Below are positions 1 through 7,485 of a DNA stretch of 17,725 nt, in pieces. This stretch comes from Candidatus Omnitrophota bacterium (GTDB lineage: Bacteria; Omnitrophota; Koll11; Zapsychrales; Zapsychraceae): NCBI GenBank assembly GCA_023140095.1, contig JAGLMJ010000013.1:1-17725 (forward strand), written 5' to 3'. Under the pieces are notes generated by a model. It saw only the letters and a list, made by a program, of their open reading frames with translations, searched no databases and had not been told where the DNA came from. Position 1 is the first letter of the stretch, and every line of letters starts with the position of its first letter. The translations under genes and the position numbers were made by a program.

Positions 1-58
1 ATAAGGCAATGATACGAAATTTTGATTAAGAACCAGTGTAAATAGAGGAGAAAAGCTG

Positions 59-592
59 ATGGGTAATTTAACAGAAAAAATGACCGAGCTTAATGCTCAC
101 TATGATGCCCTTGAGAGTGAATACAGCGCCGGTAATTGCTGGAGGCTTTCAACGACGATGCAGGAGTTTGAGGAGGCCATGCGGGAGCATATACAAGAAG
201 TAACCAAGAACGAGATCCTGGAGATCATTAAAAAGCTCAAGGAAGCGGTTCCGTTAAACGAGCAGGAGATCAATTATATCAAGCTCTGGATCTGCGGCGA
301 CGCGGACTATTACGTGAAATTAGAGAATAATTACAATGATTGGACGGAAGAATTAAAAAGATTGATGGAAGAGATCAAACAGGAGGATGTACAGCAGCCT
401 GATTTCAACGCGGCATCAAAATTAAGGGCGAGGCTTCTTGACGGCATAAGGGTTATTGGAGATATCGTGTTCTTTTTAAAGCAAAAAGACCGGGTGAAGA
501 ATTTTACAGAATCAACGGAAGAAATTGACCCGGAAGAGAGCGCCCTTCTTGTCAGGCTATTGGAAGGCAAGATCGCATCGCCCAATGAATAA
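59..592 (+). CDS. Hypothetical cytoplasmic helical protein, 177 aa
   Basis: I do not recognise this family. The protein is charged, rich in Glu, Lys and Leu, and has no signal peptide or membrane segment, so a soluble, mostly alpha-helical cytoplasmic protein is likely. Residues about 35-65 and 90-110 look like amphipathic helices that could form coiled coils. The ATG is preceded by a good ribosome binding site, AGAGGAG at 44-50, eight bases upstream, which fixes the start. The stop lies 11 bases before the next gene, so the two are probably co-transcribed. The 58 bases before it show nothing identifiable. The gene call is secure because of the RBS and the full-length frame; the function is unknown. 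Confidence 0.75.
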   Translation: MGNLTEKMTELNAHYDALESEYSAGNCWRLSTTMQEFEEAMREHIQEVTKNEILEIIKKLKEAVPLNEQEINYIKLWICGDADYYVKLENNYNDWTEELKRLMEEIKQEDVQQPDFNAASKLRARLLDGIRVIGDIVFFLKQKDRVKNFTESTEEIDPEESALLVRLLEGKIASPNE

Positions 593-603
593 AAAAGAAT
601 CCA

Positions 604-1212
604 ATGACCGCAGCCGATTTTAAAAACCCCACGACGATCGAGTCGATCAAAAGTTCCATCGATACAGATACGCATGTCTACCGGTGGTTCCTGAACCTTA
701 TCTTGCAGCCTTCCGTGCGGCAGCAATTCGACGGCATCGACGGGCCCGAGCAAACCTACGCCACGCTGAGAACCGTGATGAGAATCCAGGGAACGGTCGC
801 CGGGCCCTTTCTCTTGACAGTGCTGCTCGGATATTTCTTGAAGGATCCCGCCTATTTCTGGGTAAGCGCGTTTCTTATGTATCCTATTTTCAGGCTTCAC
901 ATGAAGAAGAAACACTGTGTTATTTCCATCACGGAACACCTTTTCGAAACGGACCCCGAGAAAACCCTCCTGATGAAACAAACCCTTTACAAGACCTGTG
1001 AACAATACAGCCGGAGGCATAAGGTTCCGTCGATGGTGGACTACATCTGTTTTTCCAACCGGATCCTGCGATGGACGCTGCTGATAGGGTTTGTCCTGAC
1101 AATCGTTGTCCTGCCGTTTAGAGGGATCGAGAACGGCCTTGCGTTTCTTCTCGTTTATCTGGCCGTCTATGCGTTTGTCAATTCAACGGCTGTCCATAAG
1201 TTTATCAAATAA
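604..1212 (+). CDS. Hypothetical integral membrane protein, 202 aa
   Basis: This is an unrecognised membrane protein with four predicted transmembrane segments arranged as two hairpins: about residues 61-79 and 83-100, then about 155-172 and 176-194. A soluble N-terminal stretch of about 60 residues and a charged middle section (about 101-150, with several Cys, Lys and Arg) lie outside the membrane. The start ATG follows the upstream stop by 11 bases and has only a weak purine-rich stretch (AAAAAAGAA) before it, so translation may be coupled to the upstream gene. Its last 8 bases overlap the end of the convergent radical SAM gene on the other strand. No catalytic motif is visible. Confidence 0.7.
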   Translation: MTAADFKNPTTIESIKSSIDTDTHVYRWFLNLILQPSVRQQFDGIDGPEQTYATLRTVMRIQGTVAGPFLLTVLLGYFLKDPAYFWVSAFLMYPIFRLHMKKKHCVISITEHLFETDPEKTLLMKQTLYKTCEQYSRRHKVPSMVDYICFSNRILRWTLLIGFVLTIVVLPFRGIENGLAFLLVYLAVYAFVNSTAVHKFIK

Positions 1213-3103
1213 AGAACGTCGGCAGGAAGACGCATAAAAACAAGAATATAATTATCCCGACCTTGGAGGCTGTAAAGAAAAAGAAGAGAGGCACGAAAGG
1301 AAAATAAATTTTCGAAAGAAAAAAATCGTTCAAATGTGGATGCCTAAAAACAAGGTTTGAACCTAAATATTTATCCCAGTTGAGGTTTGTTAAGCGGTTT
1401 TGGCTTAGCATATCGTCGTATAGTTTTGTCCCCGGCATAGGCGTGAGCAAAGAAAATCCGATCAGCTCCGGAGTAATGCGAAAAGCAAGTTTCCATAGCG
1501 ACAAGAAGCTTTTGAAGCTGTCCGTGTCGAAGCCGAATATAAAATTTGTCCCGATCTTGATCCCGGATCTTTTAATTTTCTTGGAATATTGAACATAATG
1601 ATCCGCCATGGCAAATTTTCCTCGCCAATCTTTTCCAACAGCGCTGCTGAACGTCTCAAGGCCGAGGTATAAAAAGGAACAGCCGCTTTCCTTGGCCAGG
1701 CGAAGGGTCTTATCATTTTTGGCGATATCGAGCGTGCAAAAGCTCGTCCATTTTATTTTTAAGGGCTTCAAGGCAGCAAAAAGATCTTTCGCGTGCGCGG
1801 GATCGTTGTAGATATTATTGTCGTTAAAAGAAATGCCTTTCTGCCGGGGAACCATATTCTTGATCAGGGACACAACCTTATCAACAGGAGCTTTGCGCAC
1901 CTTTCCGGGATTCAAAACGGGGACCGAACAGAAATGACAATGAAATTTGCAGCCGCGCGATGTCTCGATGAGCCCTAGAACGGCCGAGGAGGGCGAATGC
2001 AGGAGTTCATTATGGACCACGCTAAAATAATCCTCAACGGGCTTGCCTAGATAGGTCTTCCGCAGACAGCTGTTCTCATAATCCTCAAGGACCTTGGACC
2101 ATATCCCTTCGCATTCTCCGACGACAACACTGTCACAATACTCCAAGGCCTCTTCAGGCATAAAAGACACATGAGGCCCCCCCATGATGACCGTTGATCC
2201 GCGTTCTTTAAATTCTTTGGCGATCTTATAAGATTCCGGCGAATTAGCCGTGCAGCAAGTAATAGCCACGAGAACATTTTCTTTGTAGTACCTGTTATGC
2301 CACATCAGCTGCGAGAATTCCTTAATGGAATATGTTTTTGGCGTCAGCGCCCTAAGGACAAAGAAGGCGGCCGGACGCTGGCGGGACATCAATGAATGGA
2401 TCAGGGAATTAAGGACCTTCCCTGCCGCAGTAGAGATAAGATAGAGCTCTTTGGGATGGGTAAATGCCTTTTCGATCTCGGGATGTTTCCGTAAGAGGCT
2501 GTTGGTCACATAGAGAAATATCAGGAGATGAAGATAGATCGAAAGAAACCGGGCAATGCTGGCGATGCTTTCTCCCGCAGGCATGAAACGAGGGATATAA
2601 AACATCGCCATTTGTATTAAATGAAGCAAGACAAGAGTGCAGAGCTCCTTAAAATTTATACAGATGTCTTGTCTCGCGGGCTGAACAGAGCCTTTGTATT
2701 TTTTATTAATAAAATACTGCGCGAGTAAATAAAAAACAAAAAGATCTGCATGCGCGACAAAAATATCGGGGGCGACAACGCTAAAAAAGGGAAAGATGTT
2801 TGTCAGGGCAAGACGAATCAGGAAGGGGAGTGTTATTAATAAGAAATAGACAGCCCAGGACCGGTTGGAATTATGGACGATCCTTTTTGGCCCTGTGAAG
2901 AGGTCTTCCCCGCTTGCGATCTCAACGAGGGCCCCGAAGATGCCGCTGTAAAGATAGATCTTTATTATCGCAAGAAAAACGATCAGGAAAGGATCCAGCC
3001 TGCCCTGCAAAGCCTCATTTAATATATAAGCAATAAAGATAATCCAAGGCAGCGAATTAAGGGTTTCAAAGGATTTTCTTAAGAGGGAGGATTTGCTTCT
3101 CAT
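1205..3103 (-). CDS. B12-binding radical SAM protein with N- and C-terminal membrane segments, 632 aa
   Basis: This is a cobalamin-dependent radical SAM enzyme of unknown substrate. Residues about 1-205 are strongly hydrophobic, with five or six likely transmembrane segments (roughly 18-36, 41-62, 84-103, 109-131, 155-172, 182-203). A B12-binding Rossmann-like domain follows at about 276-345, seen in the stretch VIMGGPHVSFMPEEAL and in VVVGECE. The radical SAM core begins near 375 with the cluster motif C385-x3-C389-x2-C392 (SRGCKFHCHFC), which binds the 4Fe-4S cluster that cleaves S-adenosylmethionine. A second hydrophobic tail occupies about 597-632. Family members methylate or rearrange unactivated carbons in lipids, cofactors and natural products. 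The flanking membrane parts suggest a membrane-embedded substrate such as a lipid or isoprenoid (inference). The ATG at 3103 has no Shine-Dalgarno sequence. Confidence 0.9.
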   Translation of the reverse strand: MRSKSSLLRKSFETLNSLPWIIFIAYILNEALQGRLDPFLIVFLAIIKIYLYSGIFGALVEIASGEDLFTGPKRIVHNSNRSWAVYFLLITLPFLIRLALTNIFPFFSVVAPDIFVAHADLFVFYLLAQYFINKKYKGSVQPARQDICINFKELCTLVLLHLIQMAMFYIPRFMPAGESIASIARFLSIYLHLLIFLYVTNSLLRKHPEIEKAFTHPKELYLISTAAGKVLNSLIHSLMSRQRPAAFFVLRALTPKTYSIKEFSQLMWHNRYYKENVLVAITCCTANSPESYKIAKEFKERGSTVIMGGPHVSFMPEEALEYCDSVVVGECEGIWSKVLEDYENSCLRKTYLGKPVEDYFSVVHNELLHSPSSAVLGLIETSRGCKFHCHFCSVPVLNPGKVRKAPVDKVVSLIKNMVPRQKGISFNDNNIYNDPAHAKDLFAALKPLKIKWTSFCTLDIAKNDKTLRLAKESGCSFLYLGLETFSSAVGKDWRGKFAMADHYVQYSKKIKRSGIKIGTNFIFGFDTDSFKSFLSLWKLAFRITPELIGFSLLTPMPGTKLYDDMLSQNRLTNLNWDKYLGSNLVFRHPHLNDFFLSKIYFPFVPLFFFFTASKVGIIIFLFLCVFLPTFFI

Positions 3104-3109
3104 AAGGGA

Positions 3110-3138
3110 AGTATAAAGGGAACGATATCATTGCACAA
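3110..3138 (-). promoter_or_regulatory. Sigma70-like promoter of the radical SAM gene, probably leaderless
   Basis: On the minus strand, TTGTGC (3138-3133) and TATACT (3115-3110) are separated by 17 bases. Only six bases lie between the -10 box and the ATG at 3103, so transcription would begin at or next to the start codon. That fits the absence of a ribosome binding site. The -35 match is modest (three of six). Confidence 0.5.
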
Positions 3139-3294
3139 GATTATTTGAAAAAGAAATTGTTTGGGACCTTCAAAATTGTAGCGGGACGATCTTTCGGGAG
3201 ACTTCGGCGCTTTTGTGCCGTAAACTTGAAACGGTTTAAACGATCTGTCATTCCCCGGGAAATTAAAGTCTTCACTGTTTCAGGGCCGCGGATA

Positions 3295-3304
3295 GTGATA
3301 TACT
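3295..3304 (+). promoter_or_regulatory. Extended -10 promoter element before the broken gene at 3352
   Basis: TATACT at 3299-3304 is preceded by TG one base away (GTGATATACT), an extended -10 box. No good -35 box is present at 16-18 bases; TGTTTC at 3276-3281 is a poor candidate. The 13-base string GTGATATACTAAA recurs exactly at 15961-15973, in front of the gene at 16039. Confidence 0.45.
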
Positions 3305-3351
3305 AAACAAAAAAAGGGGGGCTCAGGAAAGAAAAATCTAGAGTAGCAAAA

Positions 3352-3919
3352 GTGTATGGGGCCTTATTTCTTGCAATAGGCATTCTTTGGCTTTCGGCTA
3401 TTTTTGTTAGGTGTGAAGGATTCCTTCCAAGGAAAAAGCAGCACGCGTTCTCATATCAAAAGATTCAGCGGCAATTAATGGAATATCTTGAGCCGCTGTC
3501 TTTGAGAAAACATGTGCCGAAAATGCTCGTTACTCAATTTTGGATACTTGCTCACTGGGAGTTCGCGTGCGCCTTTTTTTATCTGTTATCGGGTCTCCTT
3601 GTTAAGAGTGTATCCCTTCGGGAGGCGTTTTGCTGCCTATACATTGATGGCGGATATTGTCTTAAAAATCCTCATCGTGACCTAGCAGCAGTGCCTTCTA
3701 TTGCCCTTGAGGTCTGTTTTTCAGGGAACGAATGTAATGGTAATGTATCTTACTCCCGACGCCGGCCTGGCATCAAAAGGGTCCTCTTATTTAACGGGTA
3801 TCAAGCTGATACAGCCGGGAGCTTTTTACTACAGCTTTTTCTACGCGCTCTTTTTGCTTGTTTCCATTTATGTTTTTACGTATCCTAAAATGAAAGAACA
3901 TTTTAAAAAGGGCCAATAA
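3352..3919 (+). pseudogene. Frameshifted remnant of a small membrane protein gene
   Basis: Two overlapping frames together look like one former membrane protein of unknown family. The first frame begins with GTG at 3352 (hydrophobic N-terminus, then YQKIQRQLMEYLEPLSL) and keeps membrane-like composition to about 3600. After that it turns Cys/Arg-rich, as an out-of-frame reading does. The second frame takes over at about 3602 (RVYPFGRRFAAYTLMADIV), meets a TAG at 3683-3685, and then continues sensibly (NVMVMYLTPDAGLASKGSSY) to a hydrophobic helix and a basic tail ending at 3919. A one-base insertion near 3595-3610 plus a nonsense change explain the pattern. A sequencing or assembly error could explain the frameshift but less easily the TAG. 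TAG is a normal stop here: two intact genes end with it. Confidence 0.65.
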
Positions 3920-3936
3920 ACAAGTCAAAAGGCAAA

Positions 3937-3965
3937 ATAGCGATGGAGAAAGTGCTTTTCGCTAT
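3937..3965 (-). terminator. Hairpin between convergent genes, possible terminator
   Basis: ATAGCGA (3937-3943) pairs with TCGCTAT (3959-3965) across a 15-base loop that can pair further. Read on the minus strand, the hairpin is followed by CTATTTTGCC, a short T run. It lies 22 bases beyond the stop of the lipoprotein gene and 17 bases after the end of the broken + strand gene, so it may serve both. The T run is weak. Confidence 0.45.
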
Positions 3966-3987
3966 GTATTATAGAGAGGGTGTTCGA

Positions 3988-4464
3988 TCAGAAGGTTCGT
4001 AAGGAGCGCACAACGCGGTCGAAATTCGGCCGATAAGTCGCTAAATGGATACTTGGGGTAGTGCAGATAATAGAAAAAACCCGGCCCTCGGAGCCTTGTA
4101 TGACATAGGTGATCGTGGAAGTCCTACCTTCAACGGAATAGAACCATCTTGTTTTGTATTTAGAAAACACTACCCTCCCTTTCTCGAGGATCGGATAATT
4201 TATTTTAGAGGTGATCTCCATCTGCTTTTTGAAGCTAACTCCAAAATTTCGCGTTAAAATAATCCAGCCGCCGTTGGCGTCTTTAAAGGCCATGGAGGAA
4301 ACGGTAGCGGCGGGGCTTATATCGGCTCTTTTCCAATTTTTAGGGATGCGCAGGGATGCGCCAAGCTCATAATGCGAATGCTTTCTGCCGAAGTCTTTTT
4401 GGAAGCATCCGCAGAAAAAGAATACGATCAAAAAAAGGAAAAGACATTTTTTGAAATAAGGCAT
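3988..4464 (-). CDS. Small lipoprotein, PsbP/DcrB-like fold suspected, 158 aa
   Basis: The product starts with a basic, strongly hydrophobic signal (KKCLFLFLIVFFFCGC). The cysteine at position 18 or 20 is a candidate lipidation site, so this is probably an envelope lipoprotein. The mature part of about 138 residues contains alternating beta-type segments. It opens with a pattern common in PsbP-like proteins (LGASLRIPKNWK) and ends with the typical final helix pattern FDRVVRSLRTF. Such proteins are small accessory lipoproteins with no common enzymatic activity, and the fold assignment is an inference from these patterns only. No ribosome binding site is visible before the ATG at 4464; the upstream leader is very AT-rich. 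The gene is convergent with the broken gene at 3352 and divergent from the methyltransferase at 4605. Confidence 0.75.
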   Translation of the reverse strand: MPYFKKCLFLFLIVFFFCGCFQKDFGRKHSHYELGASLRIPKNWKRADISPAATVSSMAFKDANGGWIILTRNFGVSFKKQMEITSKINYPILEKGRVVFSKYKTRWFYSVEGRTSTITYVIQGSEGRVFSIICTTPSIHLATYRPNFDRVVRSLRTF

Positions 4465-4550
4465 TTTTAAAAGTTAAAGATTATTAAAATAAAGGTAAAG
4501 TTAAATAAAGGATATATCCTCTTTAGATTAAAGGACAATCCGCAAGATAT

Positions 4551-4579
4551 TTCAAAAAGAAATTTATCATAATTATACT
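4551..4579 (+). promoter_or_regulatory. Sigma70-like promoter of the RNA methyltransferase gene
   Basis: TTCAAA (4551-4556) and TATACT (4574-4579) are spaced by 17 bases. The expected transcription start is near 4586, leaving a leader of about 19 bases that holds the ribosome binding site AAGG (4593-4596). Confidence 0.55.
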
Positions 4580-4604
4580 CCTAAACAAAGATAAGGCTAC
4601 AAAA

Positions 4605-5546
4605 ATGCGACGAAATTTTCCAGATCTCTTTTTGGAGAGAATGAAAATGATTATACCGAAAGAGTACTATGACCGCGTGGTGAAGGGTTTTTTCTCTCCG
4701 AGGGCATTAAGTGTTCGGATCAATACGTTAAAGACGGGGAAGGGAGAACTTTTGGAGGCGCTAAAGAAAAAAAATATTATTTTCAAGGAAGTCTCTTGGA
4801 TCGACGAGGCTCTTGTCCTTGAAGGGGTCTCTCCGGCGGAATTGGGAGCGGCGGATCTTGCGACAGAGGGGCTGATCTATCGCCAGGGGCTTTCCAGCAT
4901 GTTGCCTGTTATCCTTTTGGACCCGCACCCGGCAGATGATGTCTTGGATATGTGCGCTGCGCCGGGGAGTAAGGCCACCCAGATAGCGGCGCGCATGAAT
5001 AATCAGGGCAAGCTTGTCTGTGTCGAGGCTGTTCGTGGACGCTATTACAAGCTTAAAAGAGTTGCTCAGCTAATGGGCGCGGCCAAGATATCGTTCCATT
5101 TAACGGATGCCCGAAAGTTCCGCTCGCATAACCAACTTTTTGATAAGATATTGGTGGACGCGCCCTGTTCTTCCGAAGGGAGGTTTAAAGCTGACGTCCC
5201 AAAAACATTTGCTTATTGGAGCCCTAGGAAGATCAAGGAGATGGTCCGCAAGCAAAAGGGCCTGCTGCTTGCCGCCAGCCGCTTATTGCGGCCAGGAGGT
5301 GTTTTGATCTATTCAACGTGTACTTTTGCCCCGGAAGAAAATGAAGGCGTTGTCCATTGGCTATTAAAGAAAACAGAAGGGACCTTGGAAGCAGAGAAGG
5401 TCCATGTCCCGGCAGTAGAATCTTATCCGGCCGTAACAGAATGGAAAGGGAAGGCTTTTAATGAGCAAGTAAAAAGGTGCCTGCGCGTTTTACCCGGCGA
5501 GGACACGGAAGGTTTTTTTATTGCCGGATTTAAAAAGAATCAGTAA
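4605..5546 (+). CDS. RsmB/NOP2/Sun-family RNA (cytosine-5)-methyltransferase, 313 aa
   Basis: This enzyme methylates carbon 5 of a cytosine in rRNA or tRNA with S-adenosylmethionine. The SAM-binding motif DMCAAPGSK sits at about 115-123. The two family cysteines are present: C188 in DAPCSSEG (motif IV, product release) and C239 in YSTCTF (motif VI, the nucleophile that attacks cytosine), followed by PEENE. The catalytic domain fills most of the protein, with a short N-terminal RNA-binding part (about 1-80). There is no NusB-like domain as in RsmB and no C-terminal PUA-type domain as in RsmF, so it is a minimal member, and the target base cannot be told from sequence. The start ATG has AAGG eight bases upstream and its own promoter. 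Confidence 0.93.
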   Translation: MRRNFPDLFLERMKMIIPKEYYDRVVKGFFSPRALSVRINTLKTGKGELLEALKKKNIIFKEVSWIDEALVLEGVSPAELGAADLATEGLIYRQGLSSMLPVILLDPHPADDVLDMCAAPGSKATQIAARMNNQGKLVCVEAVRGRYYKLKRVAQLMGAAKISFHLTDARKFRSHNQLFDKILVDAPCSSEGRFKADVPKTFAYWSPRKIKEMVRKQKGLLLAASRLLRPGGVLIYSTCTFAPEENEGVVHWLLKKTEGTLEAEKVHVPAVESYPAVTEWKGKAFNEQVKRCLRVLPGEDTEGFFIAGFKKNQ

Positions 5547-5547
5547 A

Positions 5548-5576
5548 TTGATACAGGGTCGGGTTGGTAGTATAAT
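5548..5576 (+). promoter_or_regulatory. Near-consensus sigma70-like promoter
   Basis: TTGATA (5548-5553), a 17-base spacer and a perfect TATAAT (5571-5576) lie immediately after the methyltransferase stop. This is one of the two best promoters in the window. It should start transcription near 5583, giving a leader of almost 200 bases before the dehydrogenase start at 5776. That leader contains a possible small ORF. Confidence 0.7.
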
Positions 5577-5626
5577 CACACCGAATTGTTTTTAGCATAA
5601 AAAGATGGATATAAAAAGGCGTTAAC

Positions 5627-5743
5627 ATGGTTCACAAAGAAAAAGGAAAGCTCCTACACGGAGGCATTAAGGCGCATTTTCCGATGGACAAATCCTTCCC
5701 TGTTGCTTTCGCAGCTGATTCCTTCTGCGATCCGCATTTTTGA
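5627..5743 (+). CDS. Possible 38-residue leader peptide
   Basis: A short ATG-initiated frame lies between a strong promoter and the dehydrogenase gene. It has a purine-rich AAAAAGG (5613-5619) seven bases before its ATG. It ends with TGA at 5741-5743, 32 bases before the dehydrogenase ATG at 5776; its stop also overlaps an in-frame TTG of the downstream gene. The peptide (starting MVHKEKGKLLHGG and ending FCDPHF) has no recognised family. It could be a translated leader that tunes the downstream gene, a remnant, or chance. Evidence is limited to position and a plausible ribosome binding site. Confidence 0.25.
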   Translation: MVHKEKGKLLHGGIKAHFPMDKSFPVAFAADSFCDPHF

Positions 5744-5775
5744 TCAAGATAATAAAATCCAATAAAAGGATGATC

Positions 5776-6747
5776 ATGCCAGATGTAATGTTTTACGAAG
5801 TTTTTGAGGAGGAAGGGCGAGAAATAAAAAGAATTCTTCCCAAGGATATCCAGGCTGGATTTACGTCTAAGACCATTCAAGGGGAAGGGGCCCTGCTGTT
5901 GCCGGCGCCGCTTATTAGCGTTCGAACTCAGTCCCGGATCCCTTTGGATTGGAGCCAAGGCCTGAAAGGGATATTGACGCGCAGCCAGGGATATGATCAT
6001 GTGGTGGCGTTCCATCGAGAATCCAAAACGGATATTGATTGCGGGTTCTTGGGGGATTATTGTTCGCGGGCTGTTGCTGAACAGGCGGCGTTAATGATGA
6101 TGTTCCTTTTGCGCAAGCTCAAGAAACAGGAGAATAATTTTATTTCTTTTTCGCGCGATGGATTGACCGGGTTAGAGTGCAAAGGGCGAAAAGCTCTCGT
6201 TGTGGGGGTCGGCAATATCGGCAAGGAGATCGTGGACATTGCCCGGGGTTTAAGAATGGCGGTCAAAGGAGTTGATATTGTTGAGACCTTACAAGGCCTT
6301 GATTACGTGACGCTATCTGAAGGGATGGCCTGGGCAGAGGTTGTGTTCTGTGCGCTTTCTCTAACGGAGAAAACAGACGGGATGCTTAATTATCGCACTT
6401 TTGAAAAGGCTTGCCAGGGAGTGATCTTTGTCAATATTGCCCGGGGAGAGATCTCTCCCGTCGAAGATCTCAAAAAGCTTCTTGATGAAGGGAAAATTGC
6501 AGGGATAGGGCTTGATGTTTACCCTCAAGAATGCCTTTTGGCAGACTCTTTGCGCGTTCAACAGCCTGTTGAATCGTCCCAGGGGAAGATCGTATTAGCA
6601 CTTGCCAAGAACGAGAAAGTTCTTTTTACGCCTCATAATGCTTTTAATACAAAAGAAGCCCTGGGACAGAAAGCTTCTTTAACGGTTGCGGCGGTTGTTT
6701 CCTATTTAAAGAAAGGAAGATTTCCTGACTCCGTCCCTATTCTATAA
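5776..6747 (+). CDS. D-isomer specific 2-hydroxyacid dehydrogenase family protein, 323 aa
   Basis: This is an NAD(P)-dependent oxidoreductase that interconverts a 2-hydroxyacid and a 2-ketoacid. The nucleotide-binding motif G144-x-G146-x2-G149 (VGVGNIGKE) is followed by an acidic residue in VKGVDIV, which favours NAD. The catalytic arginine lies in VNIARGE (R223), the assisting glutamate after GLDVYPQE, and the catalytic histidine in FTPHNAF (H287). The substrate cannot be assigned; phosphoglycerate, erythronate-4-phosphate, glyoxylate and lactate enzymes share this architecture. I chose the ATG at 5776 because AAGGA (5766-5770) sits at normal spacing. A longer reading from TTG at 5740 would add 12 residues of poor quality. 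A strong promoter at 5548 serves it. Confidence 0.88.
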   Translation: MPDVMFYEVFEEEGREIKRILPKDIQAGFTSKTIQGEGALLLPAPLISVRTQSRIPLDWSQGLKGILTRSQGYDHVVAFHRESKTDIDCGFLGDYCSRAVAEQAALMMMFLLRKLKKQENNFISFSRDGLTGLECKGRKALVVGVGNIGKEIVDIARGLRMAVKGVDIVETLQGLDYVTLSEGMAWAEVVFCALSLTEKTDGMLNYRTFEKACQGVIFVNIARGEISPVEDLKKLLDEGKIAGIGLDVYPQECLLADSLRVQQPVESSQGKIVLALAKNEKVLFTPHNAFNTKEALGQKASLTVAAVVSYLKKGRFPDSVPIL

Positions 6748-6752
6748 ACACG

Positions 6753-6781
6753 TTGCTTTTTCAAAACAGAAGATTTAAAAT
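6753..6781 (+). promoter_or_regulatory. Candidate promoter of the GST-nitrilase pair
   Basis: TTGCTT (6753-6758) and TAAAAT (6776-6781) are separated by 17 bases, just after the dehydrogenase stop. The -10 box matches five of six bases, the -35 three of six. The leader to the ATG at 6829 is about 40 bases and ends with the ribosome binding site GGAGAG (6817-6822). Confidence 0.4.
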
Positions 6782-6828
6782 ACTAAGTTATGCTGGTTTA
6801 ATAAGTATATTCGTACGGAGAGTTTGTT

Positions 6829-7485
6829 ATGTTGAAAATATACGGCGCAGACCTATCTACCCCTGCCAATAAAGTCCGGATGGCTGCTCATGCTTTAGGG
6901 ATAGAATATGAATATATCCGCATCAGCATCAAAGAGGGAGAAAATCGCACGGAAGAATACCTAAAGATGCATCCCGCCGGGAAAGTGCCTGTTATTCATG
7001 ATGATGAGTTTGTTTTATTTGAAAGCGACGCGATTGTCAAATACTTGGCTTCCAAGCAAAGGTCCCCGTTATATTCCGACGATCTAAAACAAAGAGCTGT
7101 CGTCGACCAGTGGATGGATTTTACCTCCATTCATGTCGGCGGGGCCATGGGAAGAGTAGTGTTTAACCGGGTTTTTGCTTCTTTCGCGAGAGTGTCCGTT
7201 GACGAGAGGTCTTTAAAAGACGGCCTGAAGTTTCTCAACCGGTTTTTACCGGTCGTTGACCGGCAGCTATCGAAAGCGATGTATTTAGCCGGCGAACAAT
7301 TTTCTTTGGCAGATATCGGGCTTTTAGCGACGATGGATCCGGCTGAAGTTGCCGAAGTCGACTTGACCCCCTACGGGCATCTTGCAAAATGGCGCCGGGA
7401 GCTTGCGCAAAAAGATTTTTATACCCGGTGCCACGCGTCTTACGAAGAGGCTTTAAGAAAATTAATGGCAAACCGGAAAAACTGA
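6829..7485 (+). CDS. Glutathione S-transferase family protein, 218 aa
   Basis: The N-terminal thioredoxin-like domain (about 1-78) shows the typical opening LKIYGADLSTPANKVRMAAHALG, the cis-proline segment GKVPVI, and the glutathione gamma-glutamyl contact FESDAIVKYL. The all-helical C-terminal domain spans about 85-210 and contains the conserved FSLADIGLLA capping motif. The candidate active residue is S10 or T11, as in theta/phi-like classes, rather than a tyrosine. The family conjugates glutathione to electrophiles or reduces peroxides in the cytoplasm. The gene has a clear ribosome binding site six bases upstream. Its stop overlaps the next start codon (TGATG), so it is translated together with a nitrilase-type amidase. 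Confidence 0.92.
   Translation: MLKIYGADLSTPANKVRMAAHALGIEYEYIRISIKEGENRTEEYLKMHPAGKVPVIHDDEFVLFESDAIVKYLASKQRSPLYSDDLKQRAVVDQWMDFTSIHVGGAMGRVVFNRVFASFARVSVDERSLKDGLKFLNRFLPVVDRQLSKAMYLAGEQFSLADIGLLATMDPAEVAEVDLTPYGHLAKWRRELAQKDFYTRCHASYEEALRKLMANRKN

Noticed and set aside
331..1020. A 229-residue minus-strand frame crossing the two unknown genes at 59-1212
   Set aside because: It is antisense to two frames that have better starts and protein-like composition, and its translation is low-complexity and Arg/Gly/Ser-rich with no recognisable motif.
3205..3220. Hairpin CGGCGC-TTTT-GTGCCG, considered as part of a riboswitch or small RNA in the gap 3104-3351
   Set aside because: It is a single short stem with one G-T pair and no surrounding conserved riboswitch elements that I can recognise. 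The rest of the gap shows only promoter elements at both ends.
3683..3685. TAG read through as an amino acid (stop codon recoding)
   Set aside because: TAG ends two intact genes here at the expected family lengths (10633-10635 and 15509-15511), and the same locus also has a frameshift, so gene decay is simpler.
7389..7484. An earlier start for the amidase gene
   Set aside because: The 32 added residues overlap the GST gene out of frame and have no nitrilase similarity; the ATG at 7485 begins directly with the conserved first strand (MRTAVIQL).
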